DNA from: Dichetophora obliterata
Taxonomy: Eukaryota; Arthropoda; Insecta; Diptera; Sciomyzidae
DNA: 64,000 bases
Direction of reading: 5' to 3'
Assembly (NCBI GenBank): GCA_963920525.1
Contig: OY986437.1
Coordinates: 34,673,563 to 34,737,562 of the forward strand
In this document: one piece after another, positions 23,107 through 35,011 of the stretch
Layout of the letters: every line of letters begins with the position of its first letter
Position numbering within the stretch: the stretch's first letter is position 1
The notes under the pieces: model-generated
What the model was told of the DNA's origin: nothing
What the model saw: only the letters and a program-made list of their open reading frames with translations
Database searches by the model: none
Made by a program: the position numbers and the translations under genes

Positions 23107-23780
23107 TATATAAGACTAGTACCGATTTGTTTTTTTTTTTACTTTTATTGAAGAACGTTTAGCAAAGTTAAAAACGAAAAATTCTTTTTAATACAATTTC
23201 AGAACTAATTTTACGTACTCTGCCCTGTAATCAGAACCATTCACGAATAAATAATGAATGCAACTAAACTTTTTTGCCAATAAATTCGTCAAGATTAGCA
23301 CCCATTTTGAGCTACGAGCTAGTGAGCTTTCCCATAATTGTAATATTCACCGAATCTTAACACAACAGTTGCTAACTGTTGACTCCGCTGAATGCGGCCA
23401 TTGTGTGTGACCCAAAACATATTTGCTATCTCCATTCTGCATCAGCTGTTATTGCTCGCTATCCTCGCTATTTTGTCTTATCTTTTTTTTCGTTCGGTGG
23501 TCGCAATAAAAACAGTCACTCCTACCTTGTAGTTATTGTACAATATTATGTCCAACATTCTTTATCAAACTGTCGCGCTCATCATTTAATTTGATTTAAA
23601 AATGTTTAAACAAAAAACAAATGTGGCAGTGACGGGACTGCCGACCGAAGTGAAAACTAAAATCTATGATATACCAATTGTTTTTTAACACACCTAAACA
23701 TGTGTTCACTTCAAAAATTCCAGCCAAATCAGTTGAGCCGTTCATAAGTGCAGCGGAGGGCAACGAACACCAATTCATTT

Positions 23781-24080
23781 TTATTTATATTAAAAGTAGG
23801 CGTGGTAACATTTATTTATATAGTGGGCACCTCTTAGATCCATAGCACCTACATACCAAGTTTAACGATAAAATAGTCTACAACTCAATAATTATAATGA
23901 TTTCTGAAAAAGGGCGTATATATATAGTGCGACCATGTCCATTTTACAGTTGTCGACAGTTACCACACAAACTTAACAACAAAACTTAAGTCTAATAAGA
24001 CCATTACCGTCTGATATATCGAACTTTTGTTGTGTTTTGGGCGATAAAAGTGGGAGTGGCAAATTTTTACTACGCAAACA
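23781..24080 (+). repeat. Dispersed repeat related to the 29.0-30.1 kb units
   Basis: AAAGTAGGCGTGG, AACATTTAT, AGTGCGACCAT and the general order of words match the units at about 29425 and 29660. Preceding sequence (AAATTCCAGC...GCAGCGG) resembles their left part. It is non-coding. Confidence 0.6.
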
Positions 24081-24473
24081 AAACTACTTATTTTTACTCA
24101 AATACGACTAAAAATTCTGAAATATTGAATTTTTTTTAAATTGTGGGTGTCATGTCGTGAGCAAGGGTGTCGTGAAGCAAAGATTTTCCTCTGCACAAAA
24201 TTTCTCAATGCATCTAAAGAAGTTTTCACTGCAAAAATTCAATTCATCAATTAAATTTCGATCTTAATATAAGTAATCAAATAAAGCTACATTTTATTCT
24301 ACAATTATCACATATGATAATAAATTTATAGTTCTTATATCTATTAAAAAATTTTGCTTAGACGTAAACACCGTTAACATCCTTTCATAAGAGTTTTCTT
24401 GACTCTGAAGCGGCGGCAGCTTCATTCTGTTCAAGCTATAATTTCGAGGAGAGAGTAATTAAAAAATTGCAAC

Positions 24474-24583
24474 ATCAATAATGTAGCACAGCTTTGTTGA
24501 AGTGTCTGTGTCACTCTAGCGTCTACTCTCTCTTGTGAACGCTACAGCAACGATGTTTAACAGAGCTGTGTCGCTATTGATTC
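24474..24583. repeat. Small inverted-repeat element
   Basis: ATCAATAATGTAGCACAGCT on the left is partly mirrored by AGCTGTGTCGCTATTGAT on the right. The centre has a smaller palindrome (AGCGT...ACGCT). No flanking duplication is clear. Confidence 0.4.
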
Positions 24584-24589
24584 CCATTT

Positions 24590-27500
24590 TCCCATTGGGA
24601 AAAATGATTTTTACATTTGCTTAGTTTTACCTATCTTAATGACAACTGATTCAAGTAAAACATTTATTCTGCACATCTACTCGAAAATATCTTTCCATAG
24701 GTGTAGGATTTATGTGAATATGTTGATATTAACACAGGTAAAATAATGCCACAATTTTTTTGTTTGCGTAATAATATATAGATACTTGCCACCATTTTGA
24801 TCCTGTGGAAAATTAATCTTATTTCACATAATTTTACTTTAAAGCCCGCACCCGAATATTTATTTCGTTTTTTTATTTGGGCCTTCTAAGCCAAAAAATA
24901 CAAAAATTTTCGTTCTCAATTTGTTTAAAGGATGAAATTCGAAAAACTTAAAATATCAGTGTCATTTTATGAAAATGAAGTGGTTTTTTATTGTTAAAAA
25001 CATGAATCCGTATAATCGGAGAATTCTGCCTTAGTTTGTTATGCCATTTGAGCTCTTACTAGAAATTAAAAAATATTTCGCCTAAGGCACTTTCTTTAAC
25101 CATCATATATTGCTTCATAATTTTACTTTAATTCACAGAAATCCAAAATATTCCCTTTCTTTCTGCGATTTCTTCTAAGGAGTTGCATTTTCAATTATAA
25201 TTTTCTGCATTTCTTTCTTACAATAGTCCCAATGAAGCAAACATTTCACTTTAATATGTACACTGGAATAGGTTAAGACAGAATACAGATAAGTACACTT
25301 GAAGTTATTTATTTCACTCAATTATTGTTTTCGGTTTTTTATTTTTGACACTTATTTTATTTTGAGTAAAAAATGAAAACGTTACAAATATGTGAAAACG
25401 ACACCAAAAAAGCTGTCGCATAAAATCGATAGGAAAAAGTGATTGTCAATTTGATAATCACCTGGTAATCAAGTAGAGTAGTAGTGATGATTTTGTATGT
25501 ATGTATTTACAAATTTTTATTTTTTGTATAGATATTTTAAATATGTATCAGGAAAACCATCCTTGGAAGTGCAAAATTTATTTTCCGCCCCAGGTGCCAG
25601 CAACCGTAGCTACGCCACTGCAGATACCCTTCTTAAACAAGTACATAGTGGGCTTGGCCATTTCTCAACCTAGGCCCCTCAGATTCTTAAATAGATATAT
25701 CTCCTTTACTTTTGTCTCATTTTTTGCGTTTAATTTAATGTACTCATCGTTTAAAAAATTTACAATTCTCTTATAAAAACATGATAATTGCATGGTAAAA
25801 CTTGTTTACAATGGTAATGAAATATTTGGTTTTAATTATTAAAATAATTAACATTATGGCAGTTAAACGTGAAATTTCTCAATTGAAATGTGCTACGAAA
25901 AAATTAGTTCAACTATTTGCTTTCAACCTAAAGTACATTTTTTAAATAAAATTTGGTAATAACAGTGACTTAATAAAGGTTTAAAAAGCCCTTCAAGTTA
26001 GCACGAAGTAAAATGGTGGTCAAATTTTCGAAGAAATGTTAAAAAAATTATATTTCTCTATTAAAGCTTACAAAAAAAAAGTCTTCTATAAGCAGCAAAT
26101 TTGGCATCATGCTCAATATAAGACACTAAAAAAAACTTTTTTAAAGCAAGCAAAATTTTCAAGCAGCATTATGTTGTAAATACATTTGTACTTATGTTTT
26201 TTAGAATTGAGCAGTGCAGTTCTGCTTTTTTCCATTTTGCAATAAACACCCCTGCCTTTACCTACCCCCCCCCCCCCTTCATATTACAGATAAACATTGA
26301 CACACTCTCAGCAACAAAGCGACGTTACAAGCCTCAACACCTAAAAGTCAAAATATTGAAAACTTTGCGAAAACAAAATGTTGCTCACCATAAAATGATC
26401 GCAATGAGACCGTAACGAATTCTTAAAAAAAACTGAGCAAAACAACAAAGCAGTTCAGTTTTTTCATTTAGTTCAGCTTTCAAGAATTTTAACAGAAGTT
26501 CAGCTACTTTTTACGCGATCGATTCATTTGAAGCAGTTTGTAAAAAAAATGCGGCACGATTTGCTGCAAAAACAAAAAAAAAACCTAAAAAAAATGAAGA
26601 AAAAACTTATGTTTAGCCGTTACTGTTAGCAGTCACTAGCGAACGTTTGGCTCTGCAACTTGGCAAAACAGGTGCTAATGCGCCGTGCCACCTGCCAGCA
26701 GTATAAGCAAAAGGCCAACAACAATTATTTTTTAGGCTTTAATTTGATGGGAAAAAATTATGCTACATCAACGAATTGAACTTAACCCGAATTTTTGTGG
26801 TATCAGCTATGGTGTAGGCTGTAATTTATAGAGTCCAAATGGGCTCTTTTTGTTAATTTATGAGGTGACTTAGCTCTTTTTCTTGGGAAGAATAGTGCTT
26901 TTTATCTAAAAATTGTTAACAATGATAGTTTTTTGTCGCCATAGCATTAAAATACTTTCAATTAATTGTTCAGTCCCACAGTGCGTATGCGCAACATTAT
27001 TTGTCGGTCTATGCGTAAGGTACGCGCAGCTGTTATTGAAAGTTAAAACGAATACAGAAACATGCAACAATGTTGATTACATGACTTCAATGACACAAAT
27101 AATAGTGACACAAAAAGATGCGCCTGTAGCTGGACACAGAAGACTTTTTAATTGAAATAATTGAAAATTAACAGAATGAATAAACTTTACAGCTTTGCTA
27201 AAATAAAGCGCTGAAAATAAATCAGCAACATTTAAACCTAATCAATTGCATGAATAAGCTGCAATACAAAACATTGGATGACATAATTAGGAAAAATTTT
27301 AACAATTGGCAACATTTACAGTCACAGATGTGCAGCATTATAACTCATACGCGTGTATAAGTTGCACAAACTGCGGTTAAAATTTTATTTCATTTCTCAG
27401 AGGAAAAAATGCGGAAGTCTTTGTGTTTTTTTATTTTATTTATTTAACTTCAAGTGAAAGGCATCTTTTATCGGTATTAATTAATTTAAACAATGAATTA

Positions 27501-28729
27501 GTGTCGAAATTAGTAACAATTAATCGAACATTGTGCCTCTATACTCTATAATAGTTTAATTTGAGTATCCAAGCCAAAGTTTAGTAAAAAGCTAAAGACT
27601 TAAGCAACAAACTTGAAAAAATGGAAGCATTAAAAATATAACCAAATCTTGTTCATTGTCTTAAGTCTTCTAATTATAAGTGTAGTTAATTCATTAAAGC
27701 ACGAATAAATGCTTAATTTACTAATTAAAATAATTATGCTTACCTGACCTCTAAAGGCAAGAACAGATAAAATCGAACTAGCTATATTTCAAACTTTCAA
27801 CTGCTCAAATAACGAACTAATTAGCTTTAATGAAGTCGGTTTCTATGATTCAGAATCAATTTAAAAAATTTTATATTTTACTGCAGTCCATAAGACAAAG
27901 CGTAAGGAATTATTAAATACATATGAAAACTTTTTGATCTTGGGAGACATTTCATGTGTCTATACATAAATTCAATAAATGTTTAAAAAAATAATATAAG
28001 AAAAGACAGAGAAAAGTTGCACAATACTATGAATATGCTAACAAAAAAGGCAGTTGTAAAAAGGGTACAGAAAACAGAAACGTCAATTGTAGAATTATAT
28101 ACTTGTAAACATTATTGAAATTTTCAATATTTTATACGCAAATAAAATGAGAGCAAAACAAGAAAATACTGTTGAAAATTTAGATAGAAATATAAAAATT
28201 AATGCAATTTTATATAAGCGCAGTTAGCATATAAATGAAGTTATTTTGACTATTATTAAAATTATTTATTGGACAAGAGATTTGAAAAAAATGACTGAAA
28301 ATCAACAACAACTTATTCCTTTCGGATGAGAGCTAGTTAAAAATATATGAAGTTATTATCGGGCTTCATCACTCTTTATCAAAACTCTGCTTTTTTAAAA
28401 GCTCAAGAAATAGAGGCAAAATAAAGTAATGCATCAAAATATTTGAGAGACCTACATTTTAAATGGCCAAGTCTATTTTTTACTGTATTATCCGGAGAAA
28501 AACATGAAAAACTGATACGTGAAAGCAGGTGCATAATAATTTATATGAAAACATGTTCATATTTATAGCAGGATTGCAGCTTTGCAGTAAAAATTGTAGC
28601 CAAATTCTTTGGTATTTATCATAGAATAAGACTATTTCTAGTAAAGCAGTTACTATAATTTAATTATTAGGTGTAGCTTGTTTTTAAACTCATTTTTTAA
28701 TTAACCTTAATTAAAAGCCATGTTTTAAA
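24590..28729. other. AT-rich non-coding region
   Basis: No supported gene. At 25586-25619 the sequence GTAGCTACGCCACTG looks like one terminus of an hAT element (complement CAGTGGCGTAGCTAC), but no partner end was found. A run of 13 C residues sits at 26265-26277. The 91-codon frame at 25501-25776 overlaps the hAT-like end and is not a convincing gene. Confidence 0.45.
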
Positions 28730-28733
28730 TTAA

Positions 28734-30243
28734 CCTTAATCGGTTCTTTGTGTAAATTTTACACACTTTTCAACTTCAAGCTGATATTTCTTTACTATAA
28801 GTTTATCAAATCGTGCTAGGATTTCGGCTCAATGTAAAAATCGTATGGAAAATTTATGTTTTCGAGATTTTTTCACGCTAGATGTGGCTGCTACCCTACA
28901 GAAAAAATTTCCCTAATAGGTTCTAGTGTGTTAAATTTACACACCATAATCTAGGCGCACCTATGTCACTGTTCTTCTACTTTATTTTTAATTTTTGTTT
29001 TGATATTCTCCCAATTTTCATTTTTTTTAACTAGCTGGAACCCGGCTCGTTACTACCACGACGTCCATAAAATGTTATGAGTGGAACGGCAAAGCTATTC
29101 GATATAGCAAATTTGGGTTGTTTAGGAAGTGCCTTTTATAATGCAAAAACCATCCTAGGTATGCGTTTTATAACTTCCAAAAGTTTTACGAAACCGATTT
29201 CCGATACTGTGCGACCTATTATTCCAAAGCTATTCTATAGCGAAAATTTTGGGGTACATTTGAGGTGCCACGCCCCTTTTTGCAATCAGCACCAGACTTC
29301 ACAAGAACATTTTCAAGACTTTGCTACCCGTTCCCTGAAAATTTCATAAAAATTGGTGCAGCGGTTTCGGAGTCTTTATGTGATATACACACATATATTA
29401 ATTTTTGTCTAAAGATAGATTTGCGGAAAAAGTAGGCGTGGCAACATTTATACATATATAGTGATCGCTATTTGGTCCCATTGCACCAACATACCAATTT
29501 TCACTATCAAAACGTGAACATTTCAGGAATTAGCATGATTTTGGAAAAGTGGGCGTAGATGTATTGCGACCATAGTAAACATATGGACTGAACTATCAAA
29601 TTTTAGTTTTATTCTATCAAAACCGTCTTATATATATAATTCCATTGATTTGTGGGTGTTAAAATTGTGCGTAGCAATATTTATACATATAGTTCACTAT
29701 CAAAATTTGTACAACTCAGGAATTGGCATGATTTCGAAAAAGTAGGCGTAGATAAAGTGCGACTACGCGCATTTTTAGTACAGTTGCCGATAGTAACCAT
29801 CTAAACAAAATTTTAGTTTTTACGATTAAAACCTTTCGATAGTAGTATTTGTTATGGTTTGTGCGCGATAGAGTAAATTTGGGTTGTATTGGAGGTCCCA
29901 CGCCCCTTTGTCCAATCGACACCAAATTCTCACTCACCAGGAGCACTCTCACGTTGTTGTTTCAAATTCCCTGAAAATTTCATAAAGATCGGCTCAGCGG
30001 TTTTTGAGTCTATACGTGACATACATAATACATACCCACTTTTATATATATTTTTTTTTTAGACTCGATGAATCGATTTGAAAATATTTTTTTTAAATTT
30101 AATAAAATTATGAATTATTAATTATTTTTAACAAGAAGATTGCATGCATTTCATTAATCAATGAAATAATTGCTCCTGGAAAAAGTGTGTAAAATTTATA
30201 CACATGGAACTTATTGTTCCTAGAAATAAGGGACCGATGAAGG
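28734..30243. mobile_element. TTAA-flanked element, 1.5 kb (piggyBac-like?)
   Basis: TTAA at 28730-28733 and 30244-30247 flanks inverted termini CCTTAATCGGTTC and CCTTCATCGGTCC. Slightly further in, AAATTTTACACAC occurs near the left end (about 28757) and its GTGTGTAAAATTTATACACA counterpart near the right. TTAA specificity suggests the piggyBac superfamily. The interior carries tandem units of a dispersed repeat rather than a transposase gene. Confidence 0.5.
29270..30060 (+). repeat. Two tandem units of a dispersed repeat
   Basis: The block CACGCCCCTTT, CTGAAAATTTCATAAA, then GCAGCGGTTT or CTCAGCGGTTT and GAGTCT occurs at about 29270-29370 and 29899-30010. The block GGAATTAGCATGATTT or GGAATTGGCATGATTT plus AAGTGGGCGTAGAT occurs at about 29528 and 29720. 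This gives a period near 200-600 bp with internal duplication. Open frames here (90 and 78 codons) are by-products. Confidence 0.6.
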
Positions 30244-30401
30244 TTAAACGAAAATAATTCGGTTATTTTTGAAACTCAACTAGTTGGACTTGTGCAGTTT
30301 TTACCTAATAAAAATGGACTTGGAAATTTTTTTTAAGCTTTTATTATTAATTATTTATTAGATCTTTCTCTTTGAAACACTATGCGGTACGAAAATATGT
30401 A

Positions 30402-30799
30402 TTTTTTTTTTTTTTAAAGATCAAAGAACCAAGGCATGCGCCTTATACAAACAAGGTTTGGTCTTTGACCTGAAAAGAAAGGGATAGATTATTTAGAGGA
30501 ATTGATTGGAACTATACGTTTTTTTATTGATTAGGCGAAACAACTGCGAAAGACAATTTTAATTGCTTTTTAACCGAGGCTAGTGTTATGCCTTAACCTC
30601 GGCAAGCATTTCAAGCCCTTAGTTGTTCCATTCCTTCACATTTTCCACAATTTAGTTGTGGATTTTTAGTTTTCCATAATTCTTGAATGTAGGACAAAGA
30701 AAAAACAAAGAAAGTGAAAAGAACCATGCCCGAGCCCATTCGAACCAGGGACCTTTGGGTTGAGAGTCTAGCGCACTCTCCACTAGACTACAAAGGCCG
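30402..30799 (-). repeat. tRNA-derived SINE, family 1, copy B
   Basis: This is the inverse full-length copy of 10071-10471. The T-run at 30402 is its A-tail, and the head ends at CTACAAAGGCCG. Between the copies the tRNA-like head differs at only a few positions, while the body has small indels. It directly abuts the foldback element at 30828. Confidence 0.85.
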
Positions 30800-30827
30800 A
30801 CCTTTAAAATTATTTAAAAGTATTTAA

Positions 30828-31518
30828 AAATTTTAACGTTTTTCACTATATTTTAATATGAGAAATATCGTAGTCACATCCGTTTTTTCACTTTACCTTT
30901 AAATTACTCAAGATGTGCATTTATTATTATGTTAATAGCTCGCAAACCATTAAGAATTTAATTTTCATTTCTTCAGCAAAGTTATTCTTATTATTCTGGC
31001 CAACAGCTTTGCTGAACAAATATATATAAAAAAATCATTTGAAGTTACCTTTAAGCCTTTTACAAGCCACATGCATTTGTATATTTTGCTCTGAACGCTT
31101 CAAAGCAATTAATGTTACTCATACGCTATGTTCGTCTAATTTTTTCGTTGCAAACTATGCTGACTTTAAGCTAGACTTTTTTTAAAACTCACTCGATAAG
31201 ATTCACTCGATAAGATTCACTCGATAGGACCCACTGGAAGCGATTTTTTCATATTAATTTGTTCAGTGAAGTTGTTTGCCAGAAGAATACGAAGAACTTT
31301 GCTGAAAAAATCAAAATGAGAATCCGAATGGTTCAAGAGTTATCATCATGAAAATAAGTTCATATCTTGAGTAATTTTAGAATCTGAGCTCTTTATCTTA
31401 AAACAGATTTTGTTCTAAAATGTTCGGTAAGGTGGTAAATCAAATGTCACCACAAAATTTCTCATACCAAAATTAAGTGAAAAACGTTGGAATTATCAAA
31501 TACAGATAAAAAAGGGTA
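30828..31518. mobile_element. Foldback element, copy B
   Basis: ACGTTTTTCACTATATTTTA and ATGAGAAATATCGTAGT on the left are mirrored by TTTCTCATACCAAAATTAAG and TGAAAAACGTT on the right. The right end AAATACAGATAAAAAAGGGT is the inverse of the left end of copy A at 3268-3290. The outer left arm is missing, probably where the SINE inserted. Confidence 0.65.
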
Positions 31519-31877
31519 CACAGTAAAAAATATGAGCATAAGTTTTATACTATTTTGTATACATATAAATCCAATCCAAAAATGTTTTAAAAGTTACCAT
31601 CAAATCTTATAAATTTTTCCGGACCATTTTTCTCGTCAGACCAATCGAAACCACTATATTTTTAAATTTCCCGATTTCAGTGAATTTTTTTTTATTTCGA
31701 ACCAAAATATATTTTGATTAACACATGATATCCATATGAAATTTTTAAATTATATTTGTTTTATTATTTTTATAATATTGAGTGGTATAAAATTTATAAA
31801 TTATTGGGAATAAAAAAAGTTTATACCACACAAATGTTATAAAAAAGATAAAGCTTAGCCTCAAATTTTTTATTGTG
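31519..31877. mobile_element. TA-flanked MITE, 359 bp
   Basis: The left end CACAGTAAAAAATATGAGCA and the right-end complement CACAATAAAAAATTTGAGGC are inverted repeats of about 35 bp, and TA flanks both sides. No protein is encoded, which is consistent with a Tc1/mariner-derived MITE. Confidence 0.6.
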
Positions 31878-32329
31878 TACAAAAAAGCTCACAAAGTAAT
31901 TTATCAAACCTAAACCTAAAACTAAATATATACAATTTTATAACCAGTGTTAAGAAGAATGTATAGTATGCAAATATATATAACAATAACAATTTTGCCT
32001 TCTATTTTGTTAAAATTTTGACGTAGATGTGGAACTTAAGATGGATGGACGATGTCTTGCTCCGGGTAGCTTTCATGGTAAAACAATAATAGAAGTTTGG
32101 TTAGAGCTCTGATATGAAAAGCAAGACGACCGAGGCCTAGCTCTGGATGACCATGTCTATTTTTCTTGGTCTTGTTCTGGATAATCCTATTCTGTTTGCA
32201 TCTGTATTTTAATATGTAGACGGATTAGAGCAGTGCTCTCATATGCCAGGCGAGACAGGCTTGGTCTGGACCCTAAATAATCATTTTTTTTTCAGGAGTT
32301 TTCATTTATGTTTGGTGCGACGATTATTC

Positions 32330-33694
32330 TAGTCTCTTAAGACGTCTAGTATTTGTTGTTTGAGCAAAAATTTATCCAAAGAATTTGGATGGTGTTGAAA
32401 TTGTTGTTTGTAATTTTTTTTCGAATGAAATAAGACTAAGAATAAAGGAACACTTTGGTCTTTGTGTATATTTCCATTTTTTACGATCCATAGTACATTA
32501 GTGATAGTTCGGACCTACTTTTCCCCAAAGCTGCACTCTGTAAGTCAAAATTGGTTTAATTACTGAATTGTATAACAGTACGTTATATTCCAATCGAAGC
32601 CTTGAGTTACTGTTAAGTAGCCAGTTTAGCTTCAGAGCTTTGAGCTTCATTTGGGTTTTTTTTCTCAATATGATTTTACCAAGTTTACCGCCTATCAAGG
32701 TGAACACCCAAATAGATAACGTTATACACTTGATGAGTAGGGATTTGATAAAACATAACTATAGAACGTGCTTCAGTCCACAAAGTAAATGTAACTTGCG
32801 TACTTGTGAGTTCATTAATTTTAATGAACTAATTTCTCGGTCGTTTTTTTAGCGTTACTTAATTTTTCATTCAGGTTTTTCGATGCAGTTATAGGGTTTG
32901 AATGGGCGCTAAAAAAGCTGTACCGTACGCAAATATTGAAGTGGCTAATCGTTTTCTAGTTGGTAGATACTCTTTAAATATCAGATACATAACTGCACCA
33001 AGGATGCTGCCTTTGGAAAATTATGTGTAATAAATTCCTTTCATTTAACCTTGAACTTTATTTAACTTAGGTATGATTCTAGAATTTAATTTCTATACCC
33101 TGGTAACGAAAACATTATTTTGTATATCAATCCTTCATGCTAGACCCTATCAAATGCTTGAGCTTCATCTAAAAAAATCGCAGTACTAAAATTTGTTCCT
33201 TCGTAGGCTTTTTTATTTCATTTTTAATCCGATGTACTTGCTCTATAGTGCCACGGTTTCTTTGAAAGCTGAATTGGTGGATTGGATTAGCTTCTGTTTG
33301 TTCCATGTGTGACTGTAACTAAGTTAGAAGAAGCTTTTCATACAGTTTTGAAAGTTTAGGCAGCAAACTTTTTGGTCTGAAAGAGGATTTTTAGGTTGGG
33401 TCTTTTCTTGGCTTAGCATACGTGGTTATATGTGAAATTTACCTTGACATTGGGAAATACCCAATCCTCAAAATCACATTTAATATGGTCGAAATTATAT
33501 TAATAGCAATGCTTGAAAGCTTCTTTATAGTTTTTGGAGTAATAAGATCGTATCTTGTGACTTTCTTTGTATTGCCTTGACTTTCTTCTAATGTCGTCAA
33601 TATCTTTAATCCTTAATTTTAATGGATTCTCACATGCTTGATTTGGCAAATGAAAAATATTAAAATTATAACTGGATATATTCGGTTGAAGCAC
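32330..33694 (-). pseudogene. Jockey-clade non-LTR retrotransposon, reverse-transcriptase remnant
   Basis: Read on the minus strand, conserved RT blocks appear in order despite stops and frame changes: YDLITPKTIKKL near 33540, SSFRPKSLLPKLSKLYEKLL near 33350, FQRNRGTIEQVHRI near 33260, FLDEAQAFDRV near 33160 with a stop where Trp is usual, and after a gap KLNWLLNSNSRLRLEYNVLL with SVIKPILTYRVQLWG near 32540. The tail HHPNSLDKFLLKQQ near 32390 matches the usual end of jockey ORF2. The active-site YxDD block was not found and is probably deleted. The element is dead on arrival or heavily mutated, and its 5' part and ORF1 are absent. Confidence 0.85.
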
Positions 33695-33844
33695 ATATTT
33701 TTAGTGCTCCTCCAAAGACTAAGGCTTTTTCTTCATGACTTCTTGCCGATTTTACATTGTTTACTTCCAGAGGCGCTTCGCATTCTTTTGGAATCTTTAT
33801 ATTTTATTTTTAGAAAATCATTATTTTATTTAGAAAATCATTAT

Positions 33845-33850
33845 TTTATT
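33845..33850 (-). promoter_or_regulatory. Candidate polyadenylation signal of the H15 gene
   Basis: AATAAA on the minus strand lies about 155 nt downstream of the stop codon at 34005-34007. Other AATAAA-like words follow within 50 bp, so this choice is tentative in such AT-rich DNA. Confidence 0.35.
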
Positions 33851-34004
33851 CAAGTTAATTTTTTAAATTACATATAAATATAAAGCTAAACAATAGATAA
33901 GCAAAAACGTAAATCAACTTAATTGTACATTCAATATAAGATAACGAGATCTTTAAAACTATTTTGATCCAGCAAAATAATTTAAGATTTCAAAATAAAT
34001 AAAG

Positions 34005-34787
34005 TTAGATAATTTTTCTGCGTGCCGCCGTGATCAGACGTTGCGAGAGGTTGATGTTTTGGCGCATGTGTTTGATGCTGTGTGACTTTTTCGACACTCT
34101 TTCAACACTAAATGAGTAGAGATCTAGTTTTGCTCGCATATACTTTTTTCTGTAATGTTGAGAAAGACGAAAGGAACCCCTGGCACCTTGACCAGATACC
34201 TGCTCCAGCTGGCCACTAGACAGAGACTCGACTATGTAGTTTCGTATTGATTTTCGATAATGCCATGAGTCGTAACAGTATTCCTCAGTCAAATACTTTT
34301 TGATCCCGTACAAGGACACGGCTTTTCGAGGATATGCATGCTCAAAAACTATATCGTCGATACACGCACCTAAATTTAAAAAGAAGCTGCTTTTATTGTA
34401 CCCATCATCGGTTTTGCTACTTTGGTCAACTACTTCTTCAGAAATTTCGCCCATTGGATTAACGACCTTAAGATGTCCTGGACTACTTTGGTAATCTGCT
34501 TCCACAGGAACTTCGCTTATAGGACTAGTGATCTGATGCCCCGAACTTCTTGTTGATGATAGAAGTGTTGATGGCATGACTGAGCTGATGACGGAACTTG
34601 GTAGCGTGGTAGATGTTGTAAACTGAGAGGACGGCGTAGACTCTTCATCCACTTCATACACGACATAGCGCGTTTGTCTTGAACACGATATATTCCCGAT
34701 GGGAGTTGAACTAGCGTTCCTTACAGTTGGTTTAAACGCTTGCAGCACCACTCCCAAGAAATGGTTCTTATCTGGCGTTGCACCCAT
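34005..34787 (-). CDS. Linker-histone-like (H15 winged-helix) protein
   Basis: This is the only ORF in the window with clear host-gene character: 260 codons from the ATG at 34787, with GC content well above its surroundings. Residues about 137-210 form an H15-type winged helix: KAVSLYGIKKYLTEEY corresponds to the recognition region, and SGQLEQVSGQGARGSFRLS is the classic H1/H5 wing with the G-x-GA-x-GSF-L pattern. The C-terminus is basic (RKKYMRAKL, KKSHSIKHMRQ, AARRKII), as in DNA-binding linker histones. The N-terminal half is Ser/Thr/Pro-rich and acidic in places, probably disordered. The likely role is chromatin or DNA binding in the nucleus. The frame stays open 28 codons upstream of this ATG (to 34866), so the start may instead be an upstream exon. 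A possible splice acceptor (CCTTTTGGAAG) lies near 34833. Alternatives are a retrocopy or a germline-specific H1 variant. Domain call firm; exact orthology unknown. Confidence 0.75.
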   Translation of the reverse strand: MGATPDKNHFLGVVLQAFKPTVRNASSTPIGNISCSRQTRYVVYEVDEESTPSSQFTTSTTLPSSVISSVMPSTLLSSTRSSGHQITSPISEVPVEADYQSSPGHLKVVNPMGEISEEVVDQSSKTDDGYNKSSFFLNLGACIDDIVFEHAYPRKAVSLYGIKKYLTEEYCYDSWHYRKSIRNYIVESLSSGQLEQVSGQGARGSFRLSQHYRKKYMRAKLDLYSFSVERVSKKSHSIKHMRQNINLSQRLITAARRKII

Positions 34788-34822
34788 GTTAAGTTCACGC
34801 AATGTTAACAAATCGGATATTT

Positions 34823-35011
34823 TTATTTGCCTTCCAAAAGGAATAATTGTTTGCTTTTGATAGAGTTAAGTTTTTCGTATATTGCTTTAAATTTTGTTCT
34901 AACTAAGTATTTAATAATTCCTTGAGCAAATTTGAAAATTGAAGAATTTATTCTCATCCTCTTCAGACAGTTTAACTTGACCGAATCTAAGCAAAACACG
35001 GTATAAAACAT
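34823..35011 (-). other. Open frame just upstream of the H15 gene, possible 5' coding part
   Basis: A 62-codon frame starts with ATG at 35011 and ends at a TAA 36 bp before the H15 ATG. It finishes FKAIYEKLNSIKSKQLFLL-EGK. The H15 frame, extended upstream, starts QIKISDLLTLREL at the same place, so a single frameshift or a short intron would join the two. It may equally be 5' untranslated AT-rich sequence. I see no known domain. Confidence 0.3.

Noticed and set aside
25586..25619. Complete hAT element with CAGTGGCGTAGCTAC end
   Set aside because: Only one terminus could be found; no partner with matching 8-bp flank.
29077..29349. 90-codon ORF
   Set aside because: It falls in a dispersed repeat whose other units (23781, 29660) do not maintain the frame.
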